DNA from: Devosia subaequoris
GTDB taxonomy: Bacteria; Pseudomonadota; Alphaproteobacteria; Rhizobiales; Devosiaceae
DNA: 64,000 nt
Direction of reading: 5' to 3'
Assembly: GCF_014197055.1 (NCBI RefSeq)
Contig: NZ_JACIEW010000004.1
Location: 1 to 64,000 of the forward strand
In this document: in pieces, positions 26,168 through 35,547 of the stretch
Layout: every line of letters starts with the position of its first letter
How positions within the stretch are numbered: position 1 is the stretch's first letter
Position numbers and translations under genes: made by a program
The notes under the pieces: model-generated
Seen by the model: the letters and a program-made list of their open reading frames with translations, nothing else
Database searches by the model: none
What the model was told of the DNA's origin: nothing

Positions 26168-28705
26168 TCACCTTCGATTGTTGTCCCACTCGCGCATCCA
26201 GGGGAGGAGTTCTCCGGCTGGCAAAGGTCGGGCGAAGGCGTAGCCCTGGAGGTAGTCGCAGCCAAGGCGACGCAGGAGATTGGCGTGGGTCTGGGTTTCG
26301 ACGCCCTCGGCCACCACCTTGAGGCCGAGCGTCTTGCCCATGCCAATGATAGAGCTGACAACAGCCCGCTTTTCCTGGCTCTCAATGATTGGCTGCACCA
26401 ACTGACGATCGATCTTGAAGCGCCGCGGATTGAGGCGGAAAAGGCTGAGGAACGAGGTGTGGCCGGTGCCAAAATCGTCGATATCAATACCGATACCCAT
26501 TTTGCGAATTCCCTCGATATTGGCGCTAAAGTCGTCTTTCTCGTCGTCAAGGAAGATGGATTCGAGGAGTTCGAAACTCAGCGTCCCCGGCTCGAAATCG
26601 AGTTTTTTGAGTGCGCAGAGCAAATGCTCGTCGGCCAGGCGGTTGAATGAGACATTGACCGACACAGAAGGGATGGGAACCCCCTGCTCGCGCCAAGACC
26701 TCATGTCGGCGACCGCCTGCTCAAGGATCATGCCGTCGATGATGCTGAGGACCTGGCGGTCCTCGGCGGCCTTCATGAAGCGCGCCGGCGGCAGCATGCC
26801 CTGCTCGGAATGATGCCAGCGAGCCAGCGCTTCAAGGCTCACCACCTCTTGGGTCCTGGCATCAATGATTGGCTGGTAGAAGGGCACGAACCGGCGGTGT
26901 TCAATAGCGTCCAGCACCTCTTCGGCCGTGCGCCGTGCAACCTCGAGCTCGGTGCGCAGCTCTGCGGTGAAGACCTCGTATCGCCCGCCTCCTGCCGCTT
27001 TGGCGCGGTAGAGAGCGGCGTCGGAGTCGCCGAGCAGCCTGTTCAGTTTCAACTCGCCCCGGTTCTGGCAGGCAATGCCGATGCTGGCGCCGAGCCTGAA
27101 CGGCTGTCCTTGGAAGTTGAACGGCTGGGACAGGGCATCAAGGATGTTCTGGGCGAGCTGTTGCAGGTCCTCAATGGTGCACTTTCCGGGACAGACGATA
27201 ACGAACTCGTCGCCGCCGCTGCGCGCAACGAACTGGGCCGAGCTGACCTGGCTCGAGACGATCCCAGCAGCATGCCGGAGCACAGCATCGCCGGCCAGGT
27301 GGCCCGCGCTGTCGTTGATTTCCTTGAAGTTGTCGAGGTCGAGGTGAAGGATGGAGGTTTGGAACTGCCTGTCCCGTTCGAGATCCCCGAGAATCTTTTC
27401 CAGGAATCGGCGGTTGGGAAGCTCGGTCAGCGGGTCGGTTAGGGCCTGCTTTTCGATCTGGTCCTTGGCGATCTGCAGCTCGGCATTGCGCGCTTCGGCC
27501 AGACGGTTGGCGGCTAGCAGGTCCTCATGCATGCGGACGTCATCGGTTATGTCCCAGCTGGTCCCGATGATTCTGGGGCGCCCTTCCTCGTCCTCGCTAT
27601 AGGTGACATGAGAGGTCAGCGTCCGGATCTCCCCATCGGAGCGGAGGATTCGGAAGCTCGAGGAGTGCTCTCCCTTTCGCCTCAGAAGCTCAGCATTTGC
27701 CGCAAGCACCCCGGCAAGGTCCTCGGGGTGGACTGCACGCTCGAAGTCGGCGCTGGAGAGCGCGCGCGCAGGGCTATAACCGTAAATCTCGCGCAGCCGC
27801 TGATCGTATTCCAGCCCGCCCGTGGTGACGTCATATTCGAAGACGCCAATGTGCGAAACAGTGAGAGCCAGCTCGAGCCGCTTGGCCAGGCTCTGGCTTA
27901 GGGCTTCGGAACGCTTGAGCTCGGTCACATCGGTATCAGTCCCGATGAACCGGATTGGCCGACCGTTGGTATCGAACTCAACCGGCGCACCCCGGCTCTG
28001 GATCCAGATATAATGACCGTTGCGATGCCGCTCGCGATACTCAAAGACGTTGCGCGGCAATTGGTCGGCCTTAAGGATGTGAATTTTAACCCGCTCAAGA
28101 TCAAGCGGATGGACGCGCTTGAGCCAGGCCTCGCGCGAGCCGTCGACCTCTTCATCGGGCTCATAGCCGCGCAGCCGTTTCCAGGTGGGCGAGTAATAGA
28201 CCCGCCCGGCCCGAAGATCAGATTCCCAGACCCCCTGGCCGGCGCTTTCAAGCGCAAAACTCCACCGTTTTTCGGCGTCGGCGAGCTCGAGCGCTGCCGT
28301 CCTCTGTTCGTCAATATCGGCGGTCTGCAGCCAGAGATATTTCGGCGCTCCCGCGCGATCGTTGAGAAGGGAAAGCGAGATGGCAGCCCAGAAGCACCGG
28401 CCATTGGCGTCGACCAGACGATGCTCAGCCCGGTAGGCGGGGCGCCGACCCTCGAGCAGGCCTTCGGCGAGCCAGCGGGCCTCGTCAAGGTCGGGTGGAT
28501 AGACCACGCTCTCGAGGTTAAGGCCCAGGCAACCTTGATCGCCATAACCGAGCAGCGCGTCGCCGGGCTGATTTGCAAAAAGCACTGTTCCTTGCAGGTC
28601 GAGGATGTAGCTGGGCAGGGGCGCCTGGTCGAGCAGGCGGGCAAGGGTGGCTACGTCCTGGTCAAACTCGAGCGGGGTACCACCAATGGACATGGCCGAG
28701 CTCAT
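26168..28705 (-). CDS. PAS-GGDEF-EAL cyclic-di-GMP protein
   Basis: An 845-residue protein with about three PAS folds (residues 20-140, 145-275, 285-395), a short coiled coil, a GGDEF domain (SGGDEFVIV near 520) and an EAL domain (SLEALARWH near 615, DDFGTGHTS near 735, QGYAFARP near the end). Both domains keep catalytic motifs, so it may make or break c-di-GMP. No signal peptide or membrane helix is seen. The ATG at 28705 overlaps the upstream stop by 4 bases. It is the last gene of a three-gene signalling operon and converges with glgX. Confidence 0.9.
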   Translation of the reverse strand: MSSAMSIGGTPLEFDQDVATLARLLDQAPLPSYILDLQGTVLFANQPGDALLGYGDQGCLGLNLESVVYPPDLDEARWLAEGLLEGRRPAYRAEHRLVDANGRCFWAAISLSLLNDRAGAPKYLWLQTADIDEQRTAALELADAEKRWSFALESAGQGVWESDLRAGRVYYSPTWKRLRGYEPDEEVDGSREAWLKRVHPLDLERVKIHILKADQLPRNVFEYRERHRNGHYIWIQSRGAPVEFDTNGRPIRFIGTDTDVTELKRSEALSQSLAKRLELALTVSHIGVFEYDVTTGGLEYDQRLREIYGYSPARALSSADFERAVHPEDLAGVLAANAELLRRKGEHSSSFRILRSDGEIRTLTSHVTYSEDEEGRPRIIGTSWDITDDVRMHEDLLAANRLAEARNAELQIAKDQIEKQALTDPLTELPNRRFLEKILGDLERDRQFQTSILHLDLDNFKEINDSAGHLAGDAVLRHAAGIVSSQVSSAQFVARSGGDEFVIVCPGKCTIEDLQQLAQNILDALSQPFNFQGQPFRLGASIGIACQNRGELKLNRLLGDSDAALYRAKAAGGGRYEVFTAELRTELEVARRTAEEVLDAIEHRRFVPFYQPIIDARTQEVVSLEALARWHHSEQGMLPPARFMKAAEDRQVLSIIDGMILEQAVADMRSWREQGVPIPSVSVNVSFNRLADEHLLCALKKLDFEPGTLSFELLESIFLDDEKDDFSANIEGIRKMGIGIDIDDFGTGHTSFLSLFRLNPRRFKIDRQLVQPIIESQEKRAVVSSIIGMGKTLGLKVVAEGVETQTHANLLRRLGCDYLQGYAFARPLPAGELLPWMREWDNNRR

Positions 28706-29331
28706 GATACGGCCTTCCTCTCCCAATGTCCGTGCTCGCCATGGCGGCGGTCGCGGGACGATTTTTCGCGGTCCACCGGCAGCTTGATGATGCTGCGCTC
28801 GATGCGGACACCGGTCTTGGGATTGCGGATGAACTCGTGCCTGACATGGGAATGGGGCACGGCCGAGCGCTCTACGCCCAGCGGCGGCCCGAGTTCCATG
28901 CGGCGTCGATCGGGACCAAAATAGTCCTTGGTCTCGTAATAGACCTGCTGCCAGCTCAGCTGGTTGCAGAGCCGGGATTTGATCATGGTGAGCTTGTCCG
29001 GCAGCGTGACAACATCGTCGAAGCCCATGCGGATGAAGCCCAGATAGGACTCGAACTCCATGTCGTTGGCAAAAAGGATGACCGGCGCGAACCGCACATC
29101 GATCTCTTCGCGCGTCCGCACGGCCCGCAGGATCGCCCCGAGTGGACCGGCGCCAACGCCTTCATGGGCGAGAAAGAAGTTGATGCGGTTGGGCTTGTCG
29201 GCGGCATCGAACGCGCGCCGGGACGAAACCTCCTCGATCCTTGAAAAGCCGGCCAGCTGGGCAATGCGATAGAGCTGGCGGGCTTCTGCCGGATCGCGGG
29301 TAATCAGTTGGGCAGTACAGTACTCTAGCAT
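28702..29331 (-). CDS. receiver-like (pseudo-REC) protein
   Basis: A 209-residue protein. Residues 1-125 read as a response-regulator receiver fold (AQLITRDPAEARQLYRIAQL, then VILFAND, then LGFIRMGFDDVVTLPDK), but the phosphoacceptor position after the third strand reads FFLAHEG, with no aspartate. The tail contains YFGPDRRRM and many basic residues. It overlaps the diguanylate cyclase gene by 7 bases and the GGDEF-EAL gene by 4, so it most likely works with them, perhaps as an adaptor. I do not recognise a named family. Confidence 0.65.
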   Translation of the reverse strand: MLEYCTAQLITRDPAEARQLYRIAQLAGFSRIEEVSSRRAFDAADKPNRINFFLAHEGVGAGPLGAILRAVRTREEIDVRFAPVILFANDMEFESYLGFIRMGFDDVVTLPDKLTMIKSRLCNQLSWQQVYYETKDYFGPDRRRMELGPPLGVERSAVPHSHVRHEFIRNPKTGVRIERSIIKLPVDREKSSRDRRHGEHGHWERKAVS

Positions 29332-30350
29332 GGCAGCCCTCCGACCACGCGATTGCGACCTTCATGCTTGGCCCGATATAGACCGGCATCTGCCCGAGCC
29401 AGCAGATCCTCGAAGCAGGTATCGGACTTTGTCATCGCCGCCACGCCGATCGAGATGGTCATCCGGAAGTGCTGTTCGCCGTGGCGCACCACGAGCTGTG
29501 CGATCTGCCGGCGGAGCCTGTCGCATTCAGCCAGGGCGCAGCTTTCCGTCATCCCCGGCATGAGCAGCACGAACTCCTCGCCTCCGATCCGCGCGAACAT
29601 CGCAGAATCCGATTTGCGCAGGGTCGGGATAAAGCCATTGCAGGTCGCGGCCAGGCGCTTGAGGGCAAGGTCGCCGCCGGCATGGCCGTACAGGTCGTTG
29701 ATGGCCTTGAAATGGTCGACGTCCAGAGCTGCCAGCGCAAATGGCGAGCCGTTTTCGAGGAAGGCGCCAGCGTGCAGCGAGCCCTCGTAAAAGGCATGGC
29801 GGCGGTTATAGGCGCCGGTCAGCTCATCAACGATGGTCAGCTGCCGCAGCGACGCCTCTGCGCGCTTCTGATCCGTGATGTCATGGAGCACGACCTGGGC
29901 GAGCGGCGTGCCGGGCCAGGGCAGCCGGATAATGGTCAGCCGACAGAGCCGCTCGGTCTCTCCCATGCGGAGCAAAGCCTCGGCCGAGGTTTTCTGGCCA
30001 TGCCGCGCGAGCGCTTGGTTGAGCGCCTCAGAAACCGTGGCGCTATCCTGCGCATCGACGAAATCGAGCAGGTGCTGGCCGATGAGGCCACCGGGCGCAC
30101 TCGAAAGGAGTTGGTTGGCCACCCCATTGCTGAACAGCACCCCCTGAACCGAATGAAACAGCAGGGCAAAGGGCAGGACATCGAGCGCCACTCCCATCAG
30201 CTCGCGCGTCCCGGACAGGGCCGCCTGAGTCAGATGGGCTTCGGCCGCCCCGCCCTGGTCGAGAGTGAAATCGTCCCAACCGGACGCATCGAGGTCCACC
30301 GACGCACTCGCCCCAGAATTTTCCAACTGATTGATTGGCAACCTTTTCAA
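29325..30350 (-). CDS. PAS-GGDEF diguanylate cyclase
   Basis: About 341 residues: an N-terminal PAS-like domain (around 45-165, ending TPLAQVVLHDITDQKRAE) and a GGDEF domain with signature IGGEEFVLLMPG near residue 260, preceded by LDVDHFKAINDLYGHAGGD. GGEEF is an active-site variant that makes c-di-GMP. The start taken is a TTG at 30350, 8 bases after AGGGAGG; a GTG at 30383 would add 11 residues but has no site. First gene of the three-gene c-di-GMP operon. Confidence 0.85.
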   Translation of the reverse strand: MKRLPINQLENSGASASVDLDASGWDDFTLDQGGAAEAHLTQAALSGTRELMGVALDVLPFALLFHSVQGVLFSNGVANQLLSSAPGGLIGQHLLDFVDAQDSATVSEALNQALARHGQKTSAEALLRMGETERLCRLTIIRLPWPGTPLAQVVLHDITDQKRAEASLRQLTIVDELTGAYNRRHAFYEGSLHAGAFLENGSPFALAALDVDHFKAINDLYGHAGGDLALKRLAATCNGFIPTLRKSDSAMFARIGGEEFVLLMPGMTESCALAECDRLRRQIAQLVVRHGEQHFRMTISIGVAAMTKSDTCFEDLLARADAGLYRAKHEGRNRVVGGLPC

Positions 30351-30574
30351 AGCGTTGTCCTCCCTTGAGAGAACAAATTCCACGCCCGAACTTATAGAGC
30401 GATTAATGGCAAGAAGCTTTCGCGAGCCAGCCGATCACGGCCGCCACCATGGTTACCAGAAGGTTAACACCGCGAATGTGATGCCCGGTTGTGACGTTTG
30501 ACCAGGCTAGGCGGCCTATGCGCGAACAGGTTGCTGGTCGAACCGAAGGGCAACTTCGTCACTTGCCACCACCA

Positions 30575-30955
30575 TCAGCGCAGCACATCGCAGCCCGGAA
30601 CAAACAGGCTTGCCAGGGCAAAATACAGCATCCCCAAAACGGACAGCCCTGCCAACAGCCGCATCGTGCCGCGGATAAACGGCCATTGATCTTCCGGCGC
30701 CGATGCACCGGTGATGCGCTGGAACACAGCCACGGGGCGCGCCATCGCTCCCAATACGCAGCCCGCCAAACCAAGACAGATGATGCCGACCAGTATTCGG
30801 ATGGCTGTGGGGGACAGCGCCCCGAAGGCACAGAGCGAAGACTGTGCGCCATAGATCAATGTCAGGTTCAACGCCCATGCAATTGGGCCGACGAGCAGAA
30901 ACACAAACGTACCGATCATCTGCCTTGCGGAATTTCTGTCGTCCATGGCGCTCAT
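30575..30955 (-). CDS. small membrane protein at the end of the cytochrome oxidase operon
   Basis: A 126-residue membrane protein with three clear hydrophobic segments (TFVFLLVGPIAWALNLTLI, AIRILVGIICLGLAGCVLG, LLAGLSVLGMLYFALASLF). It begins with ATG overlapping the coxA-coxC stop by 4 bases, so it is translated with the oxidase. I do not recognise a characterised family; position suggests an accessory or assembly role for the oxidase. Confidence 0.7.
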   Translation of the reverse strand: MSAMDDRNSARQMIGTFVFLLVGPIAWALNLTLIYGAQSSLCAFGALSPTAIRILVGIICLGLAGCVLGAMARPVAVFQRITGASAPEDQWPFIRGTMRLLAGLSVLGMLYFALASLFVPGCDVLR

Positions 30956-33486
30956 CCCAGCTGACGGGGAAAACCGTGGATCAGGAGGAGGCCGAATAGC
31001 CCCTGCCCCACGGCATAGTAATAGAGCAAGGCCGCGTTATCGAAGGTCACGCGCCGTTGCGCGGTCAATTGCCGGGTGAACAGCCGCGCCGCTGCGAACA
31101 GGCACATGATGGCAACGACGAAAGCGATCTGACTTTGAAGAACCGAGGCCATATAGACCATGGCGCCATAAGATGAATCTGTGGGTTGCAGGCCGGTCTG
31201 CCAATGCCCCCAGATTTCGAGCACCACGGCACCGACCATCAGCGCAGCGGCGATGATCAGCAGTACCATGCGCCCCCAGTGCCGCCCTTCGGTGTCGGGC
31301 AGGATACGCCCGCACCAGAGCATGCAACCAGCGCCCAGCACCAGCATGGCGGCCGACAGCCCGGGATAGAGCAGGCCCGGTGGCGCCGGAGCCCCGGCCG
31401 GCGCCCAGACATCGGGCGATACCGTCCAGAGATAGAGGTATGAGAAAAAGTAACTCACATAGAGTGAGGCCGCGACCAGCATCAGGACCACCATGGCCCA
31501 CCAGCTATGCGAGAGCGGACCGGTGACATAGGTGGGCAGGCGCAGCCCCTTGGCCACCTCGACCTCGCCCTGGCTGGGACGATCCAGTTCCCAGGTCCAG
31601 ACCAGACATGCGCCAATCGCCAACACCCCACTGGCGATGGCGAACGGCACCTGCTTGATCGTCAGTAAAAGGAAGAACCCCGCCGTACCGGCAGCAGCGA
31701 CGAGGTGCGTCCAGCTTGGCCCGGGCATTTGCAGTACATATTGCGGCTTGGCCTCGACGGCCGAGGTCACAAGCGTCTCGCGGCGACCGGTCGGGGCATT
31801 GGGCAAATAGTGATGGCCGGCATCGACCTCACGCGACAGGCCAGGACGATCCCATAGTGGTTCGAGACTGGTGACATGCGGAATAGAGCGGGTTGAATAA
31901 ACGTCATTGGGAAGGAATTCGAGTGTCCCTGCTCCCCAGGGGTTTTCCGGACCGCCCTCGCCGAAGCGGAAATTGCGGACCAAGTCGATGATGAAGACAC
32001 CGACGCCCGCCGCCATGATGAAGGCGCCGGCGGTAGAAATCGAATTGAGAACGTCCCAACCCAGGTTAGAGGGATAAGTCCAGACTCGGCGTGGCATACC
32101 GGCAAGACCGGTGATGTGCATTGGAAAAAAGGCGGTGTTGAAGCCGATGAACATAAGCCAGAACGCCCATTTCCCCAGCCGTTCGGAGAGCATCCTGCTG
32201 CTCACCAGGGGTGCCCAGTAATAAAAGGTGGCAAAGAGCGGAAACACCATGCCACCCACCAGCACATAGTGAAAATGGGCGACGATGAAATAGCTGTCAT
32301 GGGCCTGGAAATCGAAGGGGACCACCGCCACCATCACGCCTGTCAGCCCACCGAGCACGAATATGAACAAGAATCCCAGGATGAACAGCGACGGCACGGT
32401 GATCCGAAATCGTTCGCGTCCGGCGGCCATGGTCGCGATCCAGGAGAACACCTGAATGCCCGAAGGAATGGCCACCGCCATGCTGGCGGCCGAGAAGAAG
32501 GCCAGGCTCAATCCCGGAATGCCGGTCGTGAACATATGATGCACCCAGAGCCCGAAGCTGAAAAAGCCGGTGGCGATCAGCGCGACCACGATCAGCCGGT
32601 AACCAACCAGCGGCGTCTGCGCCATGGTCGGGATCATCATGGAGACCAGGCCCGCAGCGGGCAGAAAGATGATGTAGACCTCCGGATGCCCGAAGAACCA
32701 GAACAGGTGCTGCCAGAGCAATGCATCGCCACCCAGCGCGGCCGTGAAGAAGGGCCACCCGAATGCGCGCTCGATCTCGAGCAGCATGGTGGCCAGAATG
32801 ACCGCCGGGAAGGCAAAGACGATCATCGCGGCAAAAATCAGCATGGCCCAGGCAAAAATGGGCATTTTGGCCAGGGTCATGCCGGGTGGCCGGGTTCGCA
32901 ACGCACCCACGATGATCTCGATCGCCCCGGCAATCGCCGATATCTCGATGAACCCGATGCCCAACAGCCAGAAGTCGGCATTGTTGCCCGGCTGGTACTC
33001 GGTCAGCGTCAGGGGCGGATACATGAACCAGCCGCCCTTGGGCGCCATGTCGTAGAGCACGGTGGAGAAGAACACCAACCCGCCAATGATGTAAGCCCAG
33101 ATGGCGAAGGCACTCAGCCGTGGAAACGGCAGGTCGCGCGCAGCCAGCATCTGGGGCAATAGCATGACGCCGAGCGCTTCGACCGCCGGCACGGCGAACA
33201 GAAACATCATCGTCGTGCCGTGGGTGGTAAAGATCTGGTTGTACAGATCCTGACTGAGAAAACTGTTGTCACCCACAGCCAGTTGGGTGCGCATCAACAA
33301 TGCAAGAATACCGGCGAGCACGAAGAACAGAAATGCCGCGCCGATATAGAGCGTGCCGATCACCGTGTTGTTCACCGCTGTGAGCAGACCAAATCCCTTT
33401 GGCGTCGCCCATATGCGTTTAAGTTCCTCTACCTCGCCTTCCGGGCGGGGATCGGGATTGGGGAGTTCGAAGGGCTTATCCGTCAT
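30952..33486 (-). CDS. ctaD: cytochrome c oxidase subunit I-III fusion
   Basis: An 844-residue fusion. Residues 1 to about 560 are subunit I of a heme-copper oxidase: THGTTMMF (heme a ligand), WFFGHPEVYIIFLP with the cross-linked His-Tyr and the D-channel glutamate, HHMFTTG, and AHFHYVLVGG with the other heme ligands. ARDLPFPRLSAF keeps the D-channel entry Asp. From about residue 600 a subunit III domain follows (SHSWWAMVVLM, five or more helices). Such I-III fusions are known among caa3-type oxidases. It is followed by a coupled small membrane gene and preceded, after 4 bases, by a cation exchanger. Confidence 0.93.
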   Translation of the reverse strand: MTDKPFELPNPDPRPEGEVEELKRIWATPKGFGLLTAVNNTVIGTLYIGAAFLFFVLAGILALLMRTQLAVGDNSFLSQDLYNQIFTTHGTTMMFLFAVPAVEALGVMLLPQMLAARDLPFPRLSAFAIWAYIIGGLVFFSTVLYDMAPKGGWFMYPPLTLTEYQPGNNADFWLLGIGFIEISAIAGAIEIIVGALRTRPPGMTLAKMPIFAWAMLIFAAMIVFAFPAVILATMLLEIERAFGWPFFTAALGGDALLWQHLFWFFGHPEVYIIFLPAAGLVSMMIPTMAQTPLVGYRLIVVALIATGFFSFGLWVHHMFTTGIPGLSLAFFSAASMAVAIPSGIQVFSWIATMAAGRERFRITVPSLFILGFLFIFVLGGLTGVMVAVVPFDFQAHDSYFIVAHFHYVLVGGMVFPLFATFYYWAPLVSSRMLSERLGKWAFWLMFIGFNTAFFPMHITGLAGMPRRVWTYPSNLGWDVLNSISTAGAFIMAAGVGVFIIDLVRNFRFGEGGPENPWGAGTLEFLPNDVYSTRSIPHVTSLEPLWDRPGLSREVDAGHHYLPNAPTGRRETLVTSAVEAKPQYVLQMPGPSWTHLVAAAGTAGFFLLLTIKQVPFAIASGVLAIGACLVWTWELDRPSQGEVEVAKGLRLPTYVTGPLSHSWWAMVVLMLVAASLYVSYFFSYLYLWTVSPDVWAPAGAPAPPGLLYPGLSAAMLVLGAGCMLWCGRILPDTEGRHWGRMVLLIIAAALMVGAVVLEIWGHWQTGLQPTDSSYGAMVYMASVLQSQIAFVVAIMCLFAAARLFTRQLTAQRRVTFDNAALLYYYAVGQGLFGLLLIHGFPRQLG

Positions 33487-33490
33487 GCCG

Positions 33491-34555
33491 TCACCTCAGG
33501 AAGAACAGAACGACCAGGCCAGCGGCGTAGCAGAAGAGCACCGCCAGGGAATCCAGCCCCATGCGCAGCACGGTCTTGTCGCGTCTCTCGGCCATGCCGA
33601 TCACGAACAGGACTGTCACCGCGATACCAAGGAGCGCGCCGAAGGCATCCAATGTCCCGGCCTGAGCCAGCACGGGCTCACCGGGTGCGACCGCATCGAT
33701 GACGAAGATCAGGCCGATATTGATGAGATTGGTGCCGAAGATGTCCGACACTGCAAGGGTGTATAGCCCCGACTTGGCTGCGGTAATTGCCGTGCTGAAT
33801 TCAGGGAGTGAGGTGGCAAAGGCCAAAAAGACAAAGCCTACTGCGCTGTCCCCCAGCCCGGTCTGTTCCGCCAAGGCATCGCCTGTGCGCGCCAACAGAT
33901 ATCCTGACACCAGGATGACCAGCCCTAGTCCAACGGTCCAGGCAATGATCTGCCCCAAAGACATATCGGCATGCTCTTGGGCGGCCTTTTCCTTTGCCTG
34001 CTTGTGCTGGTCTTCGAGACCAATTTCGACATCACCATGACTGGCCGCCAGCCAAGGCCTGCCCCCTCCGGCCTTGGACAGGATGTAGATGCTGAACGCG
34101 TAGGCGAATATCGAGGCCCAGGCCCAAAGGCCAATACCCAGGAACGCAATGTCCCCCACGGTAATGCCCGCTGTTGCAATTGTGATGAGCAGGATGTTGA
34201 GTCCGCCTTGCAGCATCACGGTGGGGTCCGGCAATTCCGACGTCAAAGCTCGGCGTCCGATAACGATATCCACGATGGCCAGGATGACCACCTGCGCGGC
34301 GATCGAACCGAAAAGGTTATTGACGGCAAGAAGCGCGGCCCCCGTGGCCGCACCGGTCACGGTGGCGCCGATTTCGGGAAGCGAGGTTACGCCACCCAGC
34401 AGCAACATGCCGATGGCGGCCTGCCCGATGCCGGTCTTGTTGCTGATGGCATTGGCATAGCCGGTGATGCGCGCACCCGCGAACCAGACCACGACCGCCG
34501 CCGCTACAAACACCGCGATATTGATCCAGATGGGCGTTTGGGTGAAATCGAACAT
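33491..34555 (-). CDS. Ca2+/cation antiporter (CaCA family, YrbG-like)
   Basis: A 354-residue membrane protein with two inverted repeats of about five helices. The alpha repeats are visible as GGVTSLPEIGATVTGAATG near residue 55 and AFATSLPEFSTAITAAKSG near 245, each with the conserved acidic residue that binds cation. A hydrophilic loop lies between (around 170-195). It lies between coxB (2 bases upstream) and the subunit I-III gene (4 bases downstream) of the oxidase operon. Ca2+/H+ or Ca2+/Na+ exchange is inferred from the family. Confidence 0.85.
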   Translation of the reverse strand: MFDFTQTPIWINIAVFVAAAVVVWFAGARITGYANAISNKTGIGQAAIGMLLLGGVTSLPEIGATVTGAATGAALLAVNNLFGSIAAQVVILAIVDIVIGRRALTSELPDPTVMLQGGLNILLITIATAGITVGDIAFLGIGLWAWASIFAYAFSIYILSKAGGGRPWLAASHGDVEIGLEDQHKQAKEKAAQEHADMSLGQIIAWTVGLGLVILVSGYLLARTGDALAEQTGLGDSAVGFVFLAFATSLPEFSTAITAAKSGLYTLAVSDIFGTNLINIGLIFVIDAVAPGEPVLAQAGTLDAFGALLGIAVTVLFVIGMAERRDKTVLRMGLDSLAVLFCYAAGLVVLFFLR

Positions 34556-34557
34556 GG

Positions 34558-35547
34558 CTAGCGCAGCCCCTCCAGATAGCTGGCCAGATCATCCAGTTGC
34601 TCTTCCGAAAAGATGCCGTAGGGCGGCATTCTGTTCTCCGGCTTGATATGCTGATTGTTGACGATGAACGCGGCGAAGGCCTCGGCCGAATTGGGCAGGG
34701 TCGCCGCCGCGAGCGAGTGGCGGCCGCCCACATGGGTCAGGTCAGGCCCGATCGTGCCATCGGCGGGGGTTCCGCGTACCGTATGACAGCCGCCGCAACC
34801 GCTGGTCAGAAACAGCTCCTGGCCCCGGCGCGGGCCTTCGCCTTGTGGTGGCTGTGCGTCAGCGGCTTCGCGCTCCAGCCAGGCCTCGAATGCCGCCGGT
34901 GTCTGGGCCACCACATGGAAGGCCATGAAGGCGTGCGCCCCGCCGCAATATTCTGCGCATTGGCCGCGCGTTATGCCGGGCCTGGTCGCGGTGACGGTCA
35001 TCTGGTTGGTCCGGCCCGGGATCATGTCGAGTTTGCCAGCGATACTGGGCGCCCAGAAGCTGTGGATGACATCGGCCGTGGTCAGCTCCAGGGTAACCGG
35101 TTGGCCGACCGGCAGATGAATCTCGTTGGCTGCCTCAATCTCTCGCCCATCGGCCGTCCGATAGGTAACCCGCCACCACCACTGCTCGCCGCTGACCGCA
35201 ATGCGCAAGCCCGTGTTGCCGGCTTCAGCTTGTGCGCCGGCCTGGAGCAGAACGAAGCCATAGATCAGCAGGGCCGTGAGCACGACCACCGGAAATCCAA
35301 TGCCCAGCCAATTGATCAGGCCCTCTCCGGCGAGACGTTGCCGCACCCGCGTCGAGCCAGTTATGGCAATGGCGGCAAGAACCAGGACCAGCACAAAGAT
35401 CGCCGCACCGCCCAGTGTCATCACCCAGAACAGGATGTTGATCTGTTCGGCGTCGTGGCCGCTGGGATTGAAGGCGGACTGCTGGGCGGAACAGCCGGCA
35501 AGCAGGGGCAGACAGATCAGACCCGCGAAGCTGGCGCGAAAGCTCAT
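34558..35547 (-). CDS. ctaC: cytochrome c oxidase subunit II with fused cytochrome c (caa3-type)
   Basis: A 329-residue lipoprotein: the signal ends LLAGC with C19 as lipid anchor. Two membrane helices follow, then the CuA domain with ligands in DVIHSFW, GQCAEYCGGAH and the methionine of HAFMAF. A C-terminal cytochrome c domain carries CGGCH near residue 250 and an axial Met in NRMPPYG. Subunit II fused to cytochrome c defines caa3-type oxidases. It overlaps the triheme cytochrome gene by 4 bases. Confidence 0.93.
   Translation of the reverse strand: MSFRASFAGLICLPLLAGCSAQQSAFNPSGHDAEQINILFWVMTLGGAAIFVLVLVLAAIAITGSTRVRQRLAGEGLINWLGIGFPVVVLTALLIYGFVLLQAGAQAEAGNTGLRIAVSGEQWWWRVTYRTADGREIEAANEIHLPVGQPVTLELTTADVIHSFWAPSIAGKLDMIPGRTNQMTVTATRPGITRGQCAEYCGGAHAFMAFHVVAQTPAAFEAWLEREAADAQPPQGEGPRRGQELFLTSGCGGCHTVRGTPADGTIGPDLTHVGGRHSLAAATLPNSAEAFAAFIVNNQHIKPENRMPPYGIFSEEQLDDLASYLEGLR

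Noticed and set aside
32116..33162. 348-codon plus-strand ORF
   Set aside because: Antisense to the oxidase subunit I gene; composition dominated by H, G, Q and E.
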